DNA from: Sphingobacteriaceae bacterium
Lineage (GTDB): Bacteria; Bacteroidota; Bacteroidia; Sphingobacteriales; Sphingobacteriaceae
Direction of reading: 5' to 3'
DNA length: 64,000 nt
Assembly (NCBI GenBank): GCA_017745075.1
Contig: JAGIAD010000029.1
Span: forward strand, 186,001 to 250,000
Shown here: positions 42,537-51,806 of the stretch, piece after piece
Layout: each line of letters starts with the position of its first letter
How positions within the stretch are numbered: the stretch's first letter is position 1
Notes under the pieces: generated by a model
Database searches by the model: none
Told to the model about the DNA's origin: nothing
What the model saw: only the letters and a program-made list of their open reading frames with translations
Translations under genes and position numbers: made by a program

Positions 42537-43433
42537 TTAATTATCGTATCCGAAACTTTTTAAGTAGTTCTTTTTACTTCTCCAATCGGGGATAACCTTC
42601 ACAAACAATTCCAGGAATACCTTGGCATCTAAAAACTTCTCAATTTCGAGCCTGGCTTCTGTACCTACTTTCTTTAACATGCTGCCACCGGTACCAATCA
42701 GGATATTTTTCTGCGAATCGCGCTCCACCACCACTTCGGCACTGATGCGCACCATTAAACCTTTACCGTTTTTAAGCGGTTCTTCTTTAAAACTCTTTAC
42801 AATGACCTCTGTACTGTAAGGAATTTCTTTCTGGTAATTTAAAAATATCTTTTCACGTACGATTTCGGAAACAAAGAAACGTTCAGAACGATCGGTTAAA
42901 TCTTCCTTATCGTAATATGGCGGATGCTCAGGCAACATTTCCAAAACACGGTCGAGCAAACCATCAACATTATGCTTATGTAGTGCAGAAATAGCGTAAA
43001 TGGCAACCGGATTTAATTTTTCGTTCCAGTAAGCAATTTTCGCATCCACCTGCTCTTGAGTAGCCTGATCAATCTTATTAATTAAGACAATTGTTGGAAT
43101 ATTATGGTTCAGGATTTTCTCCAGAACATCATCTTCATCGTGTTCCTCATTAATGTCGGTTACAAACAAAAGTACGTCGGCATCGGTTAAAGATCCGTTA
43201 ACAAAGCTCATCATACTCTCTTGCAAACTGTATTTCGGCTTAATTATACCCGGTGTATCAGAGAAAACGATCTGATATTCTTCTTCATTTACAATACCCA
43301 AAATACGGTGCCTCGTAGTTTGCGCCTTAGGGGTTATAATGCTAAGCCGCTCGCCTACAAGCACATTCATGAGGGTAGATTTACCTACATTTGGTTTACC
43401 TATTATACTAACAAAACCTGCTTTATGCGCCAT
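42537..43433 (-). CDS. era: GTPase Era
   Basis: GTPase that binds the 3' end of 16S rRNA during 30S maturation. The 298-residue form starting at ATG 43433 (MAHKAGFVSIIG) is chosen. The longer frame to 43466 adds eleven unconserved residues that overlap the A-rich stretch before the tRNA promoter. Visible are the P-loop [21 protein letters not shown], and the C-terminal KH domain with NILIGTGGSMLKKVGTEAR near 245. It is followed by the TlpA-like gene. Confidence 0.96.
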   Translation of the reverse strand: MAHKAGFVSIIGKPNVGKSTLMNVLVGERLSIITPKAQTTRHRILGIVNEEEYQIVFSDTPGIIKPKYSLQESMMSFVNGSLTDADVLLFVTDINEEHDEDDVLEKILNHNIPTIVLINKIDQATQEQVDAKIAYWNEKLNPVAIYAISALHKHNVDGLLDRVLEMLPEHPPYYDKEDLTDRSERFFVSEIVREKIFLNYQKEIPYSTEVIVKSFKEEPLKNGKGLMVRISAEVVVERDSQKNILIGTGGSMLKKVGTEARLEIEKFLDAKVFLELFVKVIPDWRSKKNYLKSFGYDN

Positions 43434-43454
43434 TAAAATATTTTTTAAAAAAAA

Positions 43455-43486
43455 TTTGCAGTACAAAGAAACGAATTATATCTTTG
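43455..43486 (+). promoter_or_regulatory. Promoter of the first tRNA cassette
   Basis: TTTG (43455-43458), 20 bases, TATCTTTG (43479-43486), an excellent match to the Bacteroidota consensus, 60 bases before tRNA-fMet. It lies back-to-back with the era start. Confidence 0.7.
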
Positions 43487-43546
43487 CATTCCAATTCGGA
43501 AACAGAGTTAAGGATTTAATTCAAGATAAAAACGAATTGTATAGAA

Positions 43547-43622
<76 letters not shown>

Positions 43623-43697
43623 ATTAGTTGGGAATTGAGAGTTTTTAGTTGGGAGTTCCTCCAAGCTAACGACTCCAAAGTCAAAACTTAGATTTAT

Positions 43698-43769
43698 GGC
43701 CCGTTCGTCTAGGGGTGAGGACGCCAGATTTTCATTCTGGAAACAGGGGTTCGATTCCCCTACGGGCTA
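43698..43769 (+). tRNA. tRNA-Glu (TTC), copy 1
   Basis: 72 bases without encoded CCA. Acceptor GGCCCGT/ACGGGCT, anticodon stem CCAGA/TCTGG with loop TTTTCAT giving anticodon TTC, T arm AGGGGTTCGATTCCCCT. Confidence 0.95.
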
Positions 43770-43797
43770 CAAATGGGAACCTATCCCAAACAGCACT

Positions 43798-43828
43798 GGG
43801 CTGCTCCAAAAAGAGCGGCCCTTTTTTT
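43798..43828 (+). terminator. Terminator of the first tRNA cassette
   Basis: 9-bp stem GGGCTGCTC/GAGCGGCCC (one G-T pair), 6-base loop, then seven T, starting 28 bases after tRNA-Glu. Confidence 0.85.
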
Positions 43829-43996
43829 ATGCTTCATACCTTATCTCTAATGATCTTATCCATTAGGGAATTTTATAGATGAAATTGCCAATGCAATCCG
43901 GTTCTTCCGGTTTTGTTTTCAGGCCTACACTTCCTGATTGCGATATTGGAAATAAAACAATATCTTTATGAACCAATCACATAACAACATTAACCT

Positions 43997-44176
43997 ATGT
44001 ACCTATTTGCTTTTGTCGTTCTGATAACTTTCTCCAAAAAGATAAATGACATGGTAAGAGATTATAAAAGAAACGATATAGGTAAGTTAAAAGCAGATGG
44101 CTTCTTTTTAACACTAATGATAGTAACCGTACTATTGGTTTATCTGGCGCTTTCGAAGCTCAACCCGGATGTTTAG
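43997..44176 (+). CDS. Small putative membrane protein (59 aa)
   Basis: A 59-codon frame with a hydrophobic N-terminus, a basic middle (KKINDMVRDYKRND) and one clear transmembrane helix near residues 36-54 (FFLTLMIVTVLLVYLALSKL). It fills an otherwise empty stretch just inside the left tRNA repeat, and its stop overlaps the end of the converging gene at 44173-44889. I do not recognise the family. The well-formed helix with flanking charges makes a real small protein plausible. Confidence 0.5.
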   Translation: MYLFAFVVLITFSKKINDMVRDYKRNDIGKLKADGFFLTLMIVTVLLVYLALSKLNPDV

Positions 44177-44889
44177 GCTGAACATCCATCTAAAAAGCCT
44201 TTTACCAGCATTTTCCATTGTGGATAAGAAAGGCCGAGCTTAGCTGCCAGGCCCACAATAAGGTTCCGCACCCTGTCCGGTAAATTACCTTCTGAGATAT
44301 TAGGCAGTTCATTTCTGCCATGCTCTTCAGCTGTTACAGTAGTACCTTTTCTTCTGATCAGGAAAGTAGAGGTTGCCACATCCTGCAAGAAATGCGCCAC
44401 AGCGCCATCGTTTGATAAGGGAAATTCGGCCGGTCTGACCCGTATCGCCAAAAATTGTTCATCTGCTTCGTTTTTAGATACGATTTCTTCAATTTTAACC
44501 CAATCATACCCTGCCCCTGATGAAGGCCCCGGACCAGGGATATCAATACGGATATAATCTCCTGTTTCAGCTTTGCGGGTAACTTTACGCCCATTCTTAT
44601 CAAATAATATAAATGCAGACATCCCCGAAATTTCTCCCCAGCGGCTAACCCTCAATAAACGGTCGCAAGCTAAGTCAAAACATTTTTTCGCTGTTATCTC
44701 ATCCGGCGCTACCCTTTCTTCCACAACATCAAGCTGGCTACCTTTCTCTTGCTCAGGGATTAACGCTTCTGCCCTTTTCGATTTCATGTTGGCCCCTCCA
44801 GCTGTAAAACCATTCCAAATGGTCAAAAGTTTTTGTAAATGCACCCTACCGCTTCCAAATCTTAAACAGAAAACCTTTTGTACTTTCAT
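44173..44889 (-). CDS. Protein of unknown function in the tRNA-flanked island
   Basis: A 238-residue soluble protein without signal peptide or membrane helix. Its central part (about residues 85-190) contains MSAFILFDKNGRKVTRKAETGDYIRI and IPGPGPSSGAGYDWVKIEEI, beta-rich and possibly an OB- or SH3-like module. I recognise no known domain. M35 (MKSKRAEAL) is an alternative start. It diverges from the FAD-Rieske gene with 32 bases between the starts, so the two may share a regulatory region. Confidence 0.65.
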   Translation of the reverse strand: MKVQKVFCLRFGSGRVHLQKLLTIWNGFTAGGANMKSKRAEALIPEQEKGSQLDVVEERVAPDEITAKKCFDLACDRLLRVSRWGEISGMSAFILFDKNGRKVTRKAETGDYIRIDIPGPGPSSGAGYDWVKIEEIVSKNEADEQFLAIRVRPAEFPLSNDGAVAHFLQDVATSTFLIRRKGTTVTAEEHGRNELPNISEGNLPDRVRNLIVGLAAKLGLSYPQWKMLVKGFLDGCSA

Positions 44890-44921
44890 AATGTTACATG
44901 AATAATTGACTTACAAGCGCG

Positions 44922-46490
44922 ATGAAAAACAAAGATCATATAGAAAACATGCGGGATGGTCAAACAGAATCACCCTGGCAATCTTCATTAAACAGACAAA
45001 TTCAGCCTAATGCTGCTGAAAATGGTGTAATTTATGATACGCTGGTTGTGGGTGGCGGTATCACAGGGGTAACAACAGCCTTTTTGCTGCAAAAGTCAGG
45101 GCAAAAATGTGTACTGGCAGAAGCACATCAGCTGGGTTTTGGCACAACCGGAGGAACGACAGCACATTTAAATACTTTTTTTGATACTACCTATCCCGAA
45201 ATTAATAGCGCATTTGGTACCGAAGCTGCTACCATGATGGCAACCGCTGCAAAAAATGTTATTGATTTTATCAAGGCAAATATCGATACCCTGGATATAG
45301 ATGCAGATTTCGAATATAAAGATGCTTATCTTTTCTCTCAGAATGAAAAAGAAACCGATCAGCTACAGGAAATCTTAAGCGCTGCCAAACAAGCAGGGGT
45401 ATCTGTATCGGAAGTTTTCGAAAACGGTGTTCCTATCAACTTTGAACATGCACTCCTATTTAAAGATCAGGCGCAGTTTCATCCACTGAAATACATTTAT
45501 GCTATTGCCCAGGCATTTCAGAAGCTTGGCGGCATCTTATTAGAAAACACAATTATAACCGATAGCAGTTTTAAAGATGAAATTCACTCGGCTGAAGCCG
45601 GACACATTAACCTGAAAGCCAAAAATTTAGTTTATGCTACACACATCCCACCAGGGGTGAACCTGCTCTCTCTACGTAATGCACCCTACAGAAGTTATGT
45701 TTTAGGCGTTAAACTTGAAGACGACGAATACCCGGAAAGCCTGGCGTATGATATGCAGGAACCTTATCACTACTTCAGACCCCATAAGATTAATGGCGAA
45801 AAGATATTGATTGTTGGGGGGGGGGAGGACCATAAAACGGGCCACGGAGATCCTCAACAAGCCTTTAAAAACCTGAAACAATATGTACGCAAGTATTTCA
45901 AAGTAAGTGATATCCCTTACCATTGGTCGTCCCAGTATTATATTCCGGTTGATGGTCTGCCCTACATTGGCCACTTACCAGGTGGAGACGAAAGGATTTT
46001 TACAGCGACCGGATTTAATGGGAATGGAATGATCCTGGGCACCTTATCTGCCATGATCATCCACGATTTGATTTTAAATAAAGAAAACCGCTATGCTGAT
46101 CTGTTTAAACCGTCGCGGCTTAAGCTCGTGGCAGGTTTTACGGAATTTGTAAAAGAAAATGCAGATGTAGCCTATCATTTTATTGCCGACAGGCTTTCTG
46201 CAGAAACGCTTGATTCTATTAACCAGCTTGAACCTGATGAAGGCAAAATAGTTTCTTTTGACGGGCATAAAATAGCCGTTTACAAAGATGCCAAAGGAAA
46301 GGTAACCGCATTAAGCCCTACCTGTACGCATGCCGGATGTATCGTAAACTGGAACGGTGCCGAAAAAAGCTGGGACTGCCCTTGCCATGGCGGCCGTTAT
46401 GCTATTGATGGTAAGGTAATTACAGGACCACCACAAAAAAACCTTGAGCAGATCGATATCAATAACGTGTCTTTTTTTAATGAGGTTTAG
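44922..46490 (+). CDS. FAD-dependent oxidoreductase fused to a Rieske domain
   Basis: A 522-residue fusion. The N-terminal 390 residues are a DAO/glycine-oxidase-like flavoprotein with the dinucleotide motif VVGGGITGVTTAFLL near residue 42 and the FAD-contact segment FTATGFNGNGMILGTLSA near 363. The C-terminal about 100 residues are a Rieske [2Fe-2S] domain with ligands in CTHAGCIVNW and CPCHGGRYAIDG. Such fusions are widespread and mostly uncharacterised. A run of ten G (45816-45825) lies in frame at VGGGED and could slip. It ends two bases before the cinA-like gene, so the pair is cotranscribed. Confidence 0.88.
   Translation: MKNKDHIENMRDGQTESPWQSSLNRQIQPNAAENGVIYDTLVVGGGITGVTTAFLLQKSGQKCVLAEAHQLGFGTTGGTTAHLNTFFDTTYPEINSAFGTEAATMMATAAKNVIDFIKANIDTLDIDADFEYKDAYLFSQNEKETDQLQEILSAAKQAGVSVSEVFENGVPINFEHALLFKDQAQFHPLKYIYAIAQAFQKLGGILLENTIITDSSFKDEIHSAEAGHINLKAKNLVYATHIPPGVNLLSLRNAPYRSYVLGVKLEDDEYPESLAYDMQEPYHYFRPHKINGEKILIVGGGEDHKTGHGDPQQAFKNLKQYVRKYFKVSDIPYHWSSQYYIPVDGLPYIGHLPGGDERIFTATGFNGNGMILGTLSAMIIHDLILNKENRYADLFKPSRLKLVAGFTEFVKENADVAYHFIADRLSAETLDSINQLEPDEGKIVSFDGHKIAVYKDAKGKVTALSPTCTHAGCIVNWNGAEKSWDCPCHGGRYAIDGKVITGPPQKNLEQIDINNVSFFNEV
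45816..45825 (+). repeat. G10 homopolymer inside the FAD-Rieske gene
   Basis: Ten consecutive G encoding three glycines in VGGGED at about residue 300. A run this long stands out in an A/T-rich genome and is prone to slipped-strand frameshifts, which would remove the Rieske domain. Confidence 0.85.
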
Positions 46491-46492
46491 TA

Positions 46493-46975
46493 ATGGCCGG
46501 AGAGATTTTCGAAGCCGCCGGAAAAATTCTTACCGCGCGGAAATTAACGATAGCATTTGCTGAAAGTGCAACTGCCGGCAGACTGGCAGCTGAATTTTCG
46601 CTCATAACTGATGCCGGAAAATTTCTGAGAGGGGCAATTGTTTGTTACGACGCCAATTTAAAAGTTGAACTTTTAAAGGTTAAAAAAGCACTGATAGATA
46701 AATATACCCCCGAATCTATGGAAGTTACCCGTGCCATAGCGCTGGGATTAAGAGATTTGATTAAAGCTGATATTTACATAGGGGTTACGGGCTTACCCGC
46801 GCCTGGAGGAAGCGAAAATTCGGAAAAACCGGTTGGAACAATGTTCCTTCACGCGGTAAAGGACAACGAAATCATCTTTGCTGAGCGTTGTAATTTCACG
46901 GGTGAGCCTGAAGATATTATTATGGCTACTATTAATCATTGCGCTAAATTATTATTGGAGTATCTCGAGCATTAA
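46493..46975 (+). CDS. CinA-family nicotinamide-nucleotide amidohydrolase
   Basis: A 160-residue protein corresponding to the C-terminal CinA (PncC) domain only: the AESATAGRLAAEFS motif near residue 23 with the catalytic serine, GAIVCYDANLKVELLKV near 48, and GVTGLPAPGGSENSEKPVGTMFLH near 100. The enzyme would deamidate nicotinamide mononucleotide in NAD salvage. The usual signature uses GIAGPxGG, and the PAPGG variant seen here is a modest departure. It lies between the FAD-Rieske gene and the membrane protein gene in one operon. Confidence 0.88.
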   Translation: MAGEIFEAAGKILTARKLTIAFAESATAGRLAAEFSLITDAGKFLRGAIVCYDANLKVELLKVKKALIDKYTPESMEVTRAIALGLRDLIKADIYIGVTGLPAPGGSENSEKPVGTMFLHAVKDNEIIFAERCNFTGEPEDIIMATINHCAKLLLEYLEH

Positions 46976-46988
46976 AACAGACCAAATT

Positions 46989-47666
46989 ATGAATGCAGTT
47001 AAAAAATATCCGAAAAAAACCTGGTTCTACCGCAACGGGCTTTCAGTTGTATTCCTTTCCCTTTTTATTTGTACGCTCCTGGCACAGGCCATTACCGGCT
47101 GGCATACGCACAACAATGAGCTACAGGAAGAAAACGGCCTGCCGCTTTCTTTTTCTACTTATTTAACCTCAGGACATTTTGTAAGTGCAACGTTCGAAAA
47201 CTTTGAAAGTGAATTCCTCCAAATGGCATTGTACGTCTTATTAACTGTTCAGCTCAGGCAGATCGGGTCTGCTGAATCCAAGAAACTGGATGAAGAGGAA
47301 GAAGTTGACCGGGAACCTGTGGCTTCTCCACAAGCCCCATGGGCAGTAAAAAAAGGTGGCTGGATTTTAAAGCTTTACAGCAATTCGCTCTCTATCGCTT
47401 TTGCTATTCTTTTCTTGTTTAGCTGGGCCATGCATTTTTACGGTAGCTGGCAAGATCATAACGCCGAAAACTTACTAAAAGGAGAAGCTTCAATGAGTGT
47501 ATGGGAGTATATTAACCGGGCAGACTTTTGGTTTGAAACCTTTCAAAACTGGCAGAGTGAGTTTTTGTCGGTAGCCTCAATCGTGATCTTAACGATCTTT
47601 CTAAGGCAAAAAGGATCTCCGGAATCCAAACCAGTAGATGCCCCTGACCTGGAAACCGGTAAATAA
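46989..47666 (+). CDS. DUF6766-like membrane protein with internal duplication
   Basis: A 225-residue membrane protein built from two similar halves. Each half has a transmembrane helix (GLSVVFLSLFICTLLAQAITGWH and SLSIAFAILFLFSWAMHFYGSW), a polar loop, the common core F(E)xFxxExLQMALYVLLTVQLRQ or FQNWQSEFLSVASIVILTIFLRQ, and the closing GS(A/P)ES. Start at ATG 46989 (MNAVKKYPKKTWFYRNG). An upstream in-frame ATG at 46878 lies inside cinA and is rejected. The function is unknown. Homologues are commonly seen near stress genes, though I state this from memory. Confidence 0.75.
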   Translation: MNAVKKYPKKTWFYRNGLSVVFLSLFICTLLAQAITGWHTHNNELQEENGLPLSFSTYLTSGHFVSATFENFESEFLQMALYVLLTVQLRQIGSAESKKLDEEEEVDREPVASPQAPWAVKKGGWILKLYSNSLSIAFAILFLFSWAMHFYGSWQDHNAENLLKGEASMSVWEYINRADFWFETFQNWQSEFLSVASIVILTIFLRQKGSPESKPVDAPDLETGK

Positions 47667-47683
47667 CCTTTTAAGGATTAAAT

Positions 47684-48841
47684 TTAGGGTTTAAGCACAA
47701 CCTTTACACAGTCATCTTCCTTTTCATCAAATATTTTATAGGCATTGGTTGCATCGTCAAGTGGCAACACATGCGTAATAATATCATCCAGGATGACTTT
47801 ATTATCACTAACCAAATCAATAAGTTTATCGATATAATTTAATACGGGGGCTTGCCCTTGTTTAATGGTGAGGCCTTTATCAAAAATCCGGTGTAACGGA
47901 AAGTTATCATACATAGAGCCGTAAACACCCATCACAGAAACAACTCCCATCCGCCTCACGGCTTCAAAACACATTTCGAGCACTTTTATAGATCCTTTTT
48001 CAAAATTAACAGTCGCTTTTACCTTATCCATAAAAGAACGTTCCGGTTCAAAACCACAGGCATCAACGCAAACATCGGCACCCCGGCCGTTTGTCATCTC
48101 TCTTATTGCTGCCACTACATCGTCCCTATCCGGATTTAGCGTGTCTACATTATTTACCTGCTTTGCTTTTTGTAAACGGTAATCTAAAGGATCAATAGCA
48201 ATCACCCGTCCTGCACCATTAATCCATGCTGCTTTTTGAGCCATAAGACCAACCGGGCCTGAGCCAAATATGGCCACAACCTCGCCCCCCTTTAACTGGG
48301 CCCAATCTATTGCAGCCCATCCTGTCGGAAAAATATCGGTCAGGAACAACGCCTGCTCATCTTCCAGAAAATCGGGCACAATCCTGGGACTGATATCGGC
48401 ATAGGGTACCCTCACATACTGTGCCTGTCCTCCTGAGTAACCACCGTACAAATCAGTATAACCAAATAATGCACCGCCTTTTTGGTCCATTAAATTCCCA
48501 TTCGGCCCATAATTTTTGTAGTTGGAGTTTTCGCAAGCTGGCGATGCCTGATGGGTACAGAAAAAACATTGGCCACAGGCAATGGGAAAAGGAACAATTA
48601 CGCGATCGCCCTTTTTCAGAGTTAGAACAGATGAACCTGTTTCTTCAACAATTCCCATAAATTCGTGCCCCATAATCATTGGGTCTTTTTGTGGTACTGC
48701 ACCGCTTAAGATGTGAAGATCTGAACCACAAATGGCTGTAGAAGTTACCCGGAGAATTACATCACCGGGATCAAGAATCGTCGGATCAGGTACATTGTCT
48801 ACCCGGATATCTCTGGGTTTGTGAAATACTGCTGCTTTCAT
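47684..48841 (-). CDS. Zinc-dependent alcohol/formaldehyde dehydrogenase
   Basis: A 385-residue medium-chain dehydrogenase of the glutathione-independent formaldehyde dehydrogenase-like group. The catalytic zinc ligand is C38 (AICGSDLH), with GHE at 58-60. The structural zinc cysteines lie in CGQCFFCTHQASPAC near 89-103. The Rossmann motif is AIFGSGPVGLMAQKAAW near 190. The insertion around YGGYSGGQAQYVRVPYAD resembles that group. It points away from the FAD-Rieske operon, with 18 bases between the converging ends. The exact substrate is unknown. Confidence 0.9.
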   Translation of the reverse strand: MKAAVFHKPRDIRVDNVPDPTILDPGDVILRVTSTAICGSDLHILSGAVPQKDPMIMGHEFMGIVEETGSSVLTLKKGDRVIVPFPIACGQCFFCTHQASPACENSNYKNYGPNGNLMDQKGGALFGYTDLYGGYSGGQAQYVRVPYADISPRIVPDFLEDEQALFLTDIFPTGWAAIDWAQLKGGEVVAIFGSGPVGLMAQKAAWINGAGRVIAIDPLDYRLQKAKQVNNVDTLNPDRDDVVAAIREMTNGRGADVCVDACGFEPERSFMDKVKATVNFEKGSIKVLEMCFEAVRRMGVVSVMGVYGSMYDNFPLHRIFDKGLTIKQGQAPVLNYIDKLIDLVSDNKVILDDIITHVLPLDDATNAYKIFDEKEDDCVKVVLKP

Positions 48842-48978
48842 AGTTGGTGATTTTTAAAACTTTTAACAGAATAAAAGTTTTGTGAATGATCAATAACTGG
48901 CTAACATTGGCCACTTTTGATTGGTTTATCTTTTTCTAAAAACAGGTATATCTACTTTCATCCGTCAGAAAAGCCGCA

Positions 48979-49218
48979 ATGAGTTATATCATTAATCTTC
49001 AGGCAAAAAATAACTTTCGATGGTTTTTCAATTTGATGCGGTCTGATTTCAATACCTGCTTCGAAGTCGTGGTTTTTATTTTTTTGATTTTATCAACAGT
49101 AATGGCTCCGGCAAAACTGCACTCAGGCGTACCTGAACAGCAGGAGCGTATAAATACGGGTAATGATATAAGTACCCTAAATGTAAAAAGCTTAAACCAA
49201 TACTCCTTAAAGTTGTAA
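48979..49218 (+). CDS. Possible small membrane protein
   Basis: A 79-codon frame with one hydrophobic segment (about residues 29-43, EVVVFIFLILSTVMAPA). The C-terminal part is polar. There is no recognised domain, and the promoter region shows only a weak TACTTTCA box at 48953. It sits between the dehydrogenase and the sigma factor genes. Real expression is uncertain. Confidence 0.35.
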   Translation: MSYIINLQAKNNFRWFFNLMRSDFNTCFEVVVFIFLILSTVMAPAKLHSGVPEQQERINTGNDISTLNVKSLNQYSLKL

Positions 49219-49377
49219 TTAATAAGAGTATAAATGATATATGCCTCGAAAGGTCAAATGTATTTGTACCTGCATTAACGTTTAAGCGTAAAAAAAGCTC
49301 ACTTCAAAGCAAAAGCAACAAATTCAGATGAAAACATAAATACAAAACATTTACCTAATCTACCTAAATCCAAACCC

Positions 49378-49896
49378 ATGAACAGAACAGAATTCAGTAA
49401 ACTCGTTATTATTAATTCAAGCTCTTTACAAATGCACGCCATGCAATTTACCAGAGATCTGGATGATGCAAATGATCTTGTGCAGGATACCCTGGTAAAG
49501 GCCATTCGTTTCTTTCATAAATTTCAGGAAGGTACCAACCTAAAAGGCTGGTTATTTGTAATTATGCGGAATACCTTTGTTAACCAGTACAGAAGCGGTA
49601 GCAGGAGGAAGTCCATTATGACCAGCGAGGAGGAAATTAACGATTCTAGCCTTACCCATAGTGCAGAACATAATGCAGCAGAGAACAAGCTGTTAATGGA
49701 CGATATTAACAAGGCACTTTCAAAGTTACCCGATCAGTATAAAATTCCTTTCATCAGGCATTTTGAGGGTTATAAATATCATGAAATTGCAAAAGAACTG
49801 GGCCTGCCTCTGGGCACCATTAAAACGCACATCCACCAGGCAAGAATTATACTTAAGAAACAGCTCGAGAAATATTCGATACACCACAGCGGATAA
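49378..49896 (+). CDS. ECF-family RNA polymerase sigma factor
   Basis: A 172-residue extracytoplasmic-function sigma factor: region 2 with DANDLVQDTLVKAIRFFHKF near residue 30 and the GWLFVIMRNTFVNQYR motif near 60; region 4 with LPDQYKIPFIRHFEGYKYHEIAKELGLPLGTIKTHIHQARIIL near 122. No anti-sigma gene is next to it; instead, a sensor kinase and response regulator follow downstream in the same orientation. It probably directs a regulon within the tRNA-flanked island or beyond; targets are not visible. Confidence 0.92.
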   Translation: MNRTEFSKLVIINSSSLQMHAMQFTRDLDDANDLVQDTLVKAIRFFHKFQEGTNLKGWLFVIMRNTFVNQYRSGSRRKSIMTSEEEINDSSLTHSAEHNAAENKLLMDDINKALSKLPDQYKIPFIRHFEGYKYHEIAKELGLPLGTIKTHIHQARIILKKQLEKYSIHHSG

Positions 49897-50126
49897 TAAA
49901 AAGGGCGTTGTGGTAAACACCCTGTTGCTGGTTTCAAATGGCAAATAAATATAACAGAACTTTTTCTCCTTAAAGTTGTTATAAATAACATTATACATCT
50001 TTTAGCTGGAAATCGGCCCTGCCATCGTAAGTGGGCCAAACACTGTTTCAGCATTTTAACGCCTTTATCGAAAAAACCGGAAATAAAATTGAGTAATGTT
50101 CAATAGTATTATTAATATGTTTTGAT

Positions 50127-51767
50127 TTGAGGTTAAAAAAAACACGAAGAAAAGAGCTGAATAAAATTTCGAAAGAAGCAATTTTAACAGCACTCCGTTT
50201 AAAGGCAGAAAAGTTATCAATTAAACAGCAAGAATCAGATGACAGCAACGGAACCGGAGAAATTGCGACCTTACTAAATGAACTGGAAATCCATGAGCTT
50301 GAGATGGAAATGCAAAGCGATGAGCTTAAGGCATCTTACAAGACTACAGAAATGGAGCGTTCCAGATTCGTTGATTTTTTTGATTCTGCCCCGATCAGTT
50401 ATTTTATATTAGATAATCAATGTGTTGTTAAGGAACTCAATCATGCCGCTTCTGAATTACTGAGGCAACAGAAATGGGAGGTTAAAGGCAGGCATTTTAC
50501 TTATTGGTTATTGCCAGATGTACAGGAAGATTTTTATGAGTTTATCAAAAAACTAAAATATTCGGATGGCAGAGATCGCTATGAAACAAGATTAAAAACA
50601 AGAGAGGAAAAGGTACTTTTTGTTCAGGTTGGTGGTACGGCAATAAAAAATCCAGGTACAGCGCAAATAGACTATTACATTACCTTAACCGATGTTACAG
50701 CCTCTAAAAATATAGCCCAAAACCTTAAAGATACAACAGAAAGGTTAAATCAAATACTTAAGGCATCACTTATGGGTACCTGGGGAATCTGGCCAAAGCA
50801 AAAGCGGGTTTTCCTCGATGAATTCAGTAAAAAAATATTATTAATTAACAACCAGGAGTTTAATAATACTATTGAAGCGCTTTTAAATCTGATCGTACCG
50901 CAAGACCACCAGAAAGTCTATTCTATCTGTAAAATAAATGATGGTTTAAGAGAAGTAGATTTGGAGTTGGGTTTGCGATCCCAAAAGAATGAGCAAATAA
51001 CGATTCTGGTTAAAGGCAAAGAGATCATTTCAAAAGAAGGGGAACATTATTTCACAGGTATTTTACTGGATATTTCGGAAAGGAAACGTTCAATTGCAAA
51101 AGAATATGAGGATAAAAGTGAGCAACAACGGCTTTTAATCCAGGCTTCGATCAATGCCCAGGAAAAGGAGAGAAATAAAATCAGTGCCGCGCTTCACGAT
51201 AGCATTTGTCAGTTGCTTTATGGCATCCGGTTTAATTTCAATCATTTAAAAAAAGGAAAACATCAGCAGGAAGAGCTTAATAATATTACCGTTTTAATTG
51301 ACGAAGTTATCAGTGAAATCAGGGCAATCTCTTACGAACTCACCCCGTCTATCCTGAAAGATTTTGGCTTTACAGCAGGCATAAAAGAAATGGCAGAGCG
51401 GCTCAGCCATGAAACCTTCAAAATCAGCTATAAAATAAATCATCATGCCGATAATCTACCTGCCAATGTACAACTCTATATATTCCGGATTATACAGGAA
51501 TTATTGAACAACAGCATAAAACATGCAGAAGCAAGCGAAGTTCAAATTACACTATGCCTCGAAAATAGCTTAGCCAGTATAGTATTTTCGGATAATGGAA
51601 AAGGTTTTGAAGAAGATATTGATTTAGCCTTGCGCAAAGGTTCGGGGTTAAGGGGAATCAAAAACAGGGTATCTATGTTGAACGGAGAACTTAAAATCTA
51701 TAACCAGGCCGGTGCAAAGTTTAGTTTATCTTTTAACTTTTCAGATTTTAATGAAGTTTTTCCATAA
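50127..51767 (+). CDS. Soluble PAS-domain histidine kinase (NarX-type)
   Basis: A 546-residue sensor kinase without transmembrane helices, so it reads a cytoplasmic signal. In order: an N-terminal helical region (1-75), a PAS domain (about 76-195, FFDSAPISYFILDNQ), a second PAS-like region (about 200-320), then HisKA_3 with the phospho-acceptor histidine in ISAALHDSICQLLYGIRF near residue 358, and HATPase_c with ELLNNSIKHAEASEV and FSDNGKGF near 455-495. The frame starts with TTG 50127. The next in-frame ATG would remove most of the first 60 residues. The partner regulator follows 39 bases downstream. Confidence 0.88.
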   Translation: MRLKKTRRKELNKISKEAILTALRLKAEKLSIKQQESDDSNGTGEIATLLNELEIHELEMEMQSDELKASYKTTEMERSRFVDFFDSAPISYFILDNQCVVKELNHAASELLRQQKWEVKGRHFTYWLLPDVQEDFYEFIKKLKYSDGRDRYETRLKTREEKVLFVQVGGTAIKNPGTAQIDYYITLTDVTASKNIAQNLKDTTERLNQILKASLMGTWGIWPKQKRVFLDEFSKKILLINNQEFNNTIEALLNLIVPQDHQKVYSICKINDGLREVDLELGLRSQKNEQITILVKGKEIISKEGEHYFTGILLDISERKRSIAKEYEDKSEQQRLLIQASINAQEKERNKISAALHDSICQLLYGIRFNFNHLKKGKHQQEELNNITVLIDEVISEIRAISYELTPSILKDFGFTAGIKEMAERLSHETFKISYKINHHADNLPANVQLYIFRIIQELLNNSIKHAEASEVQITLCLENSLASIVFSDNGKGFEEDIDLALRKGSGLRGIKNRVSMLNGELKIYNQAGAKFSLSFNFSDFNEVFP

Positions 51768-51806
51768 GTGTGGAGCTAAATATTTTTAACCTAAATCAAA
51801 AAAAAA

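Noticed and set aside
46878-46988. N-terminal extension of the DUF6766-like protein beginning inside the cinA-like gene
   Set aside because: The extension is the cinA-like gene read in another frame. ATG 46989 follows the cinA-like stop and gives a typical N-terminus.
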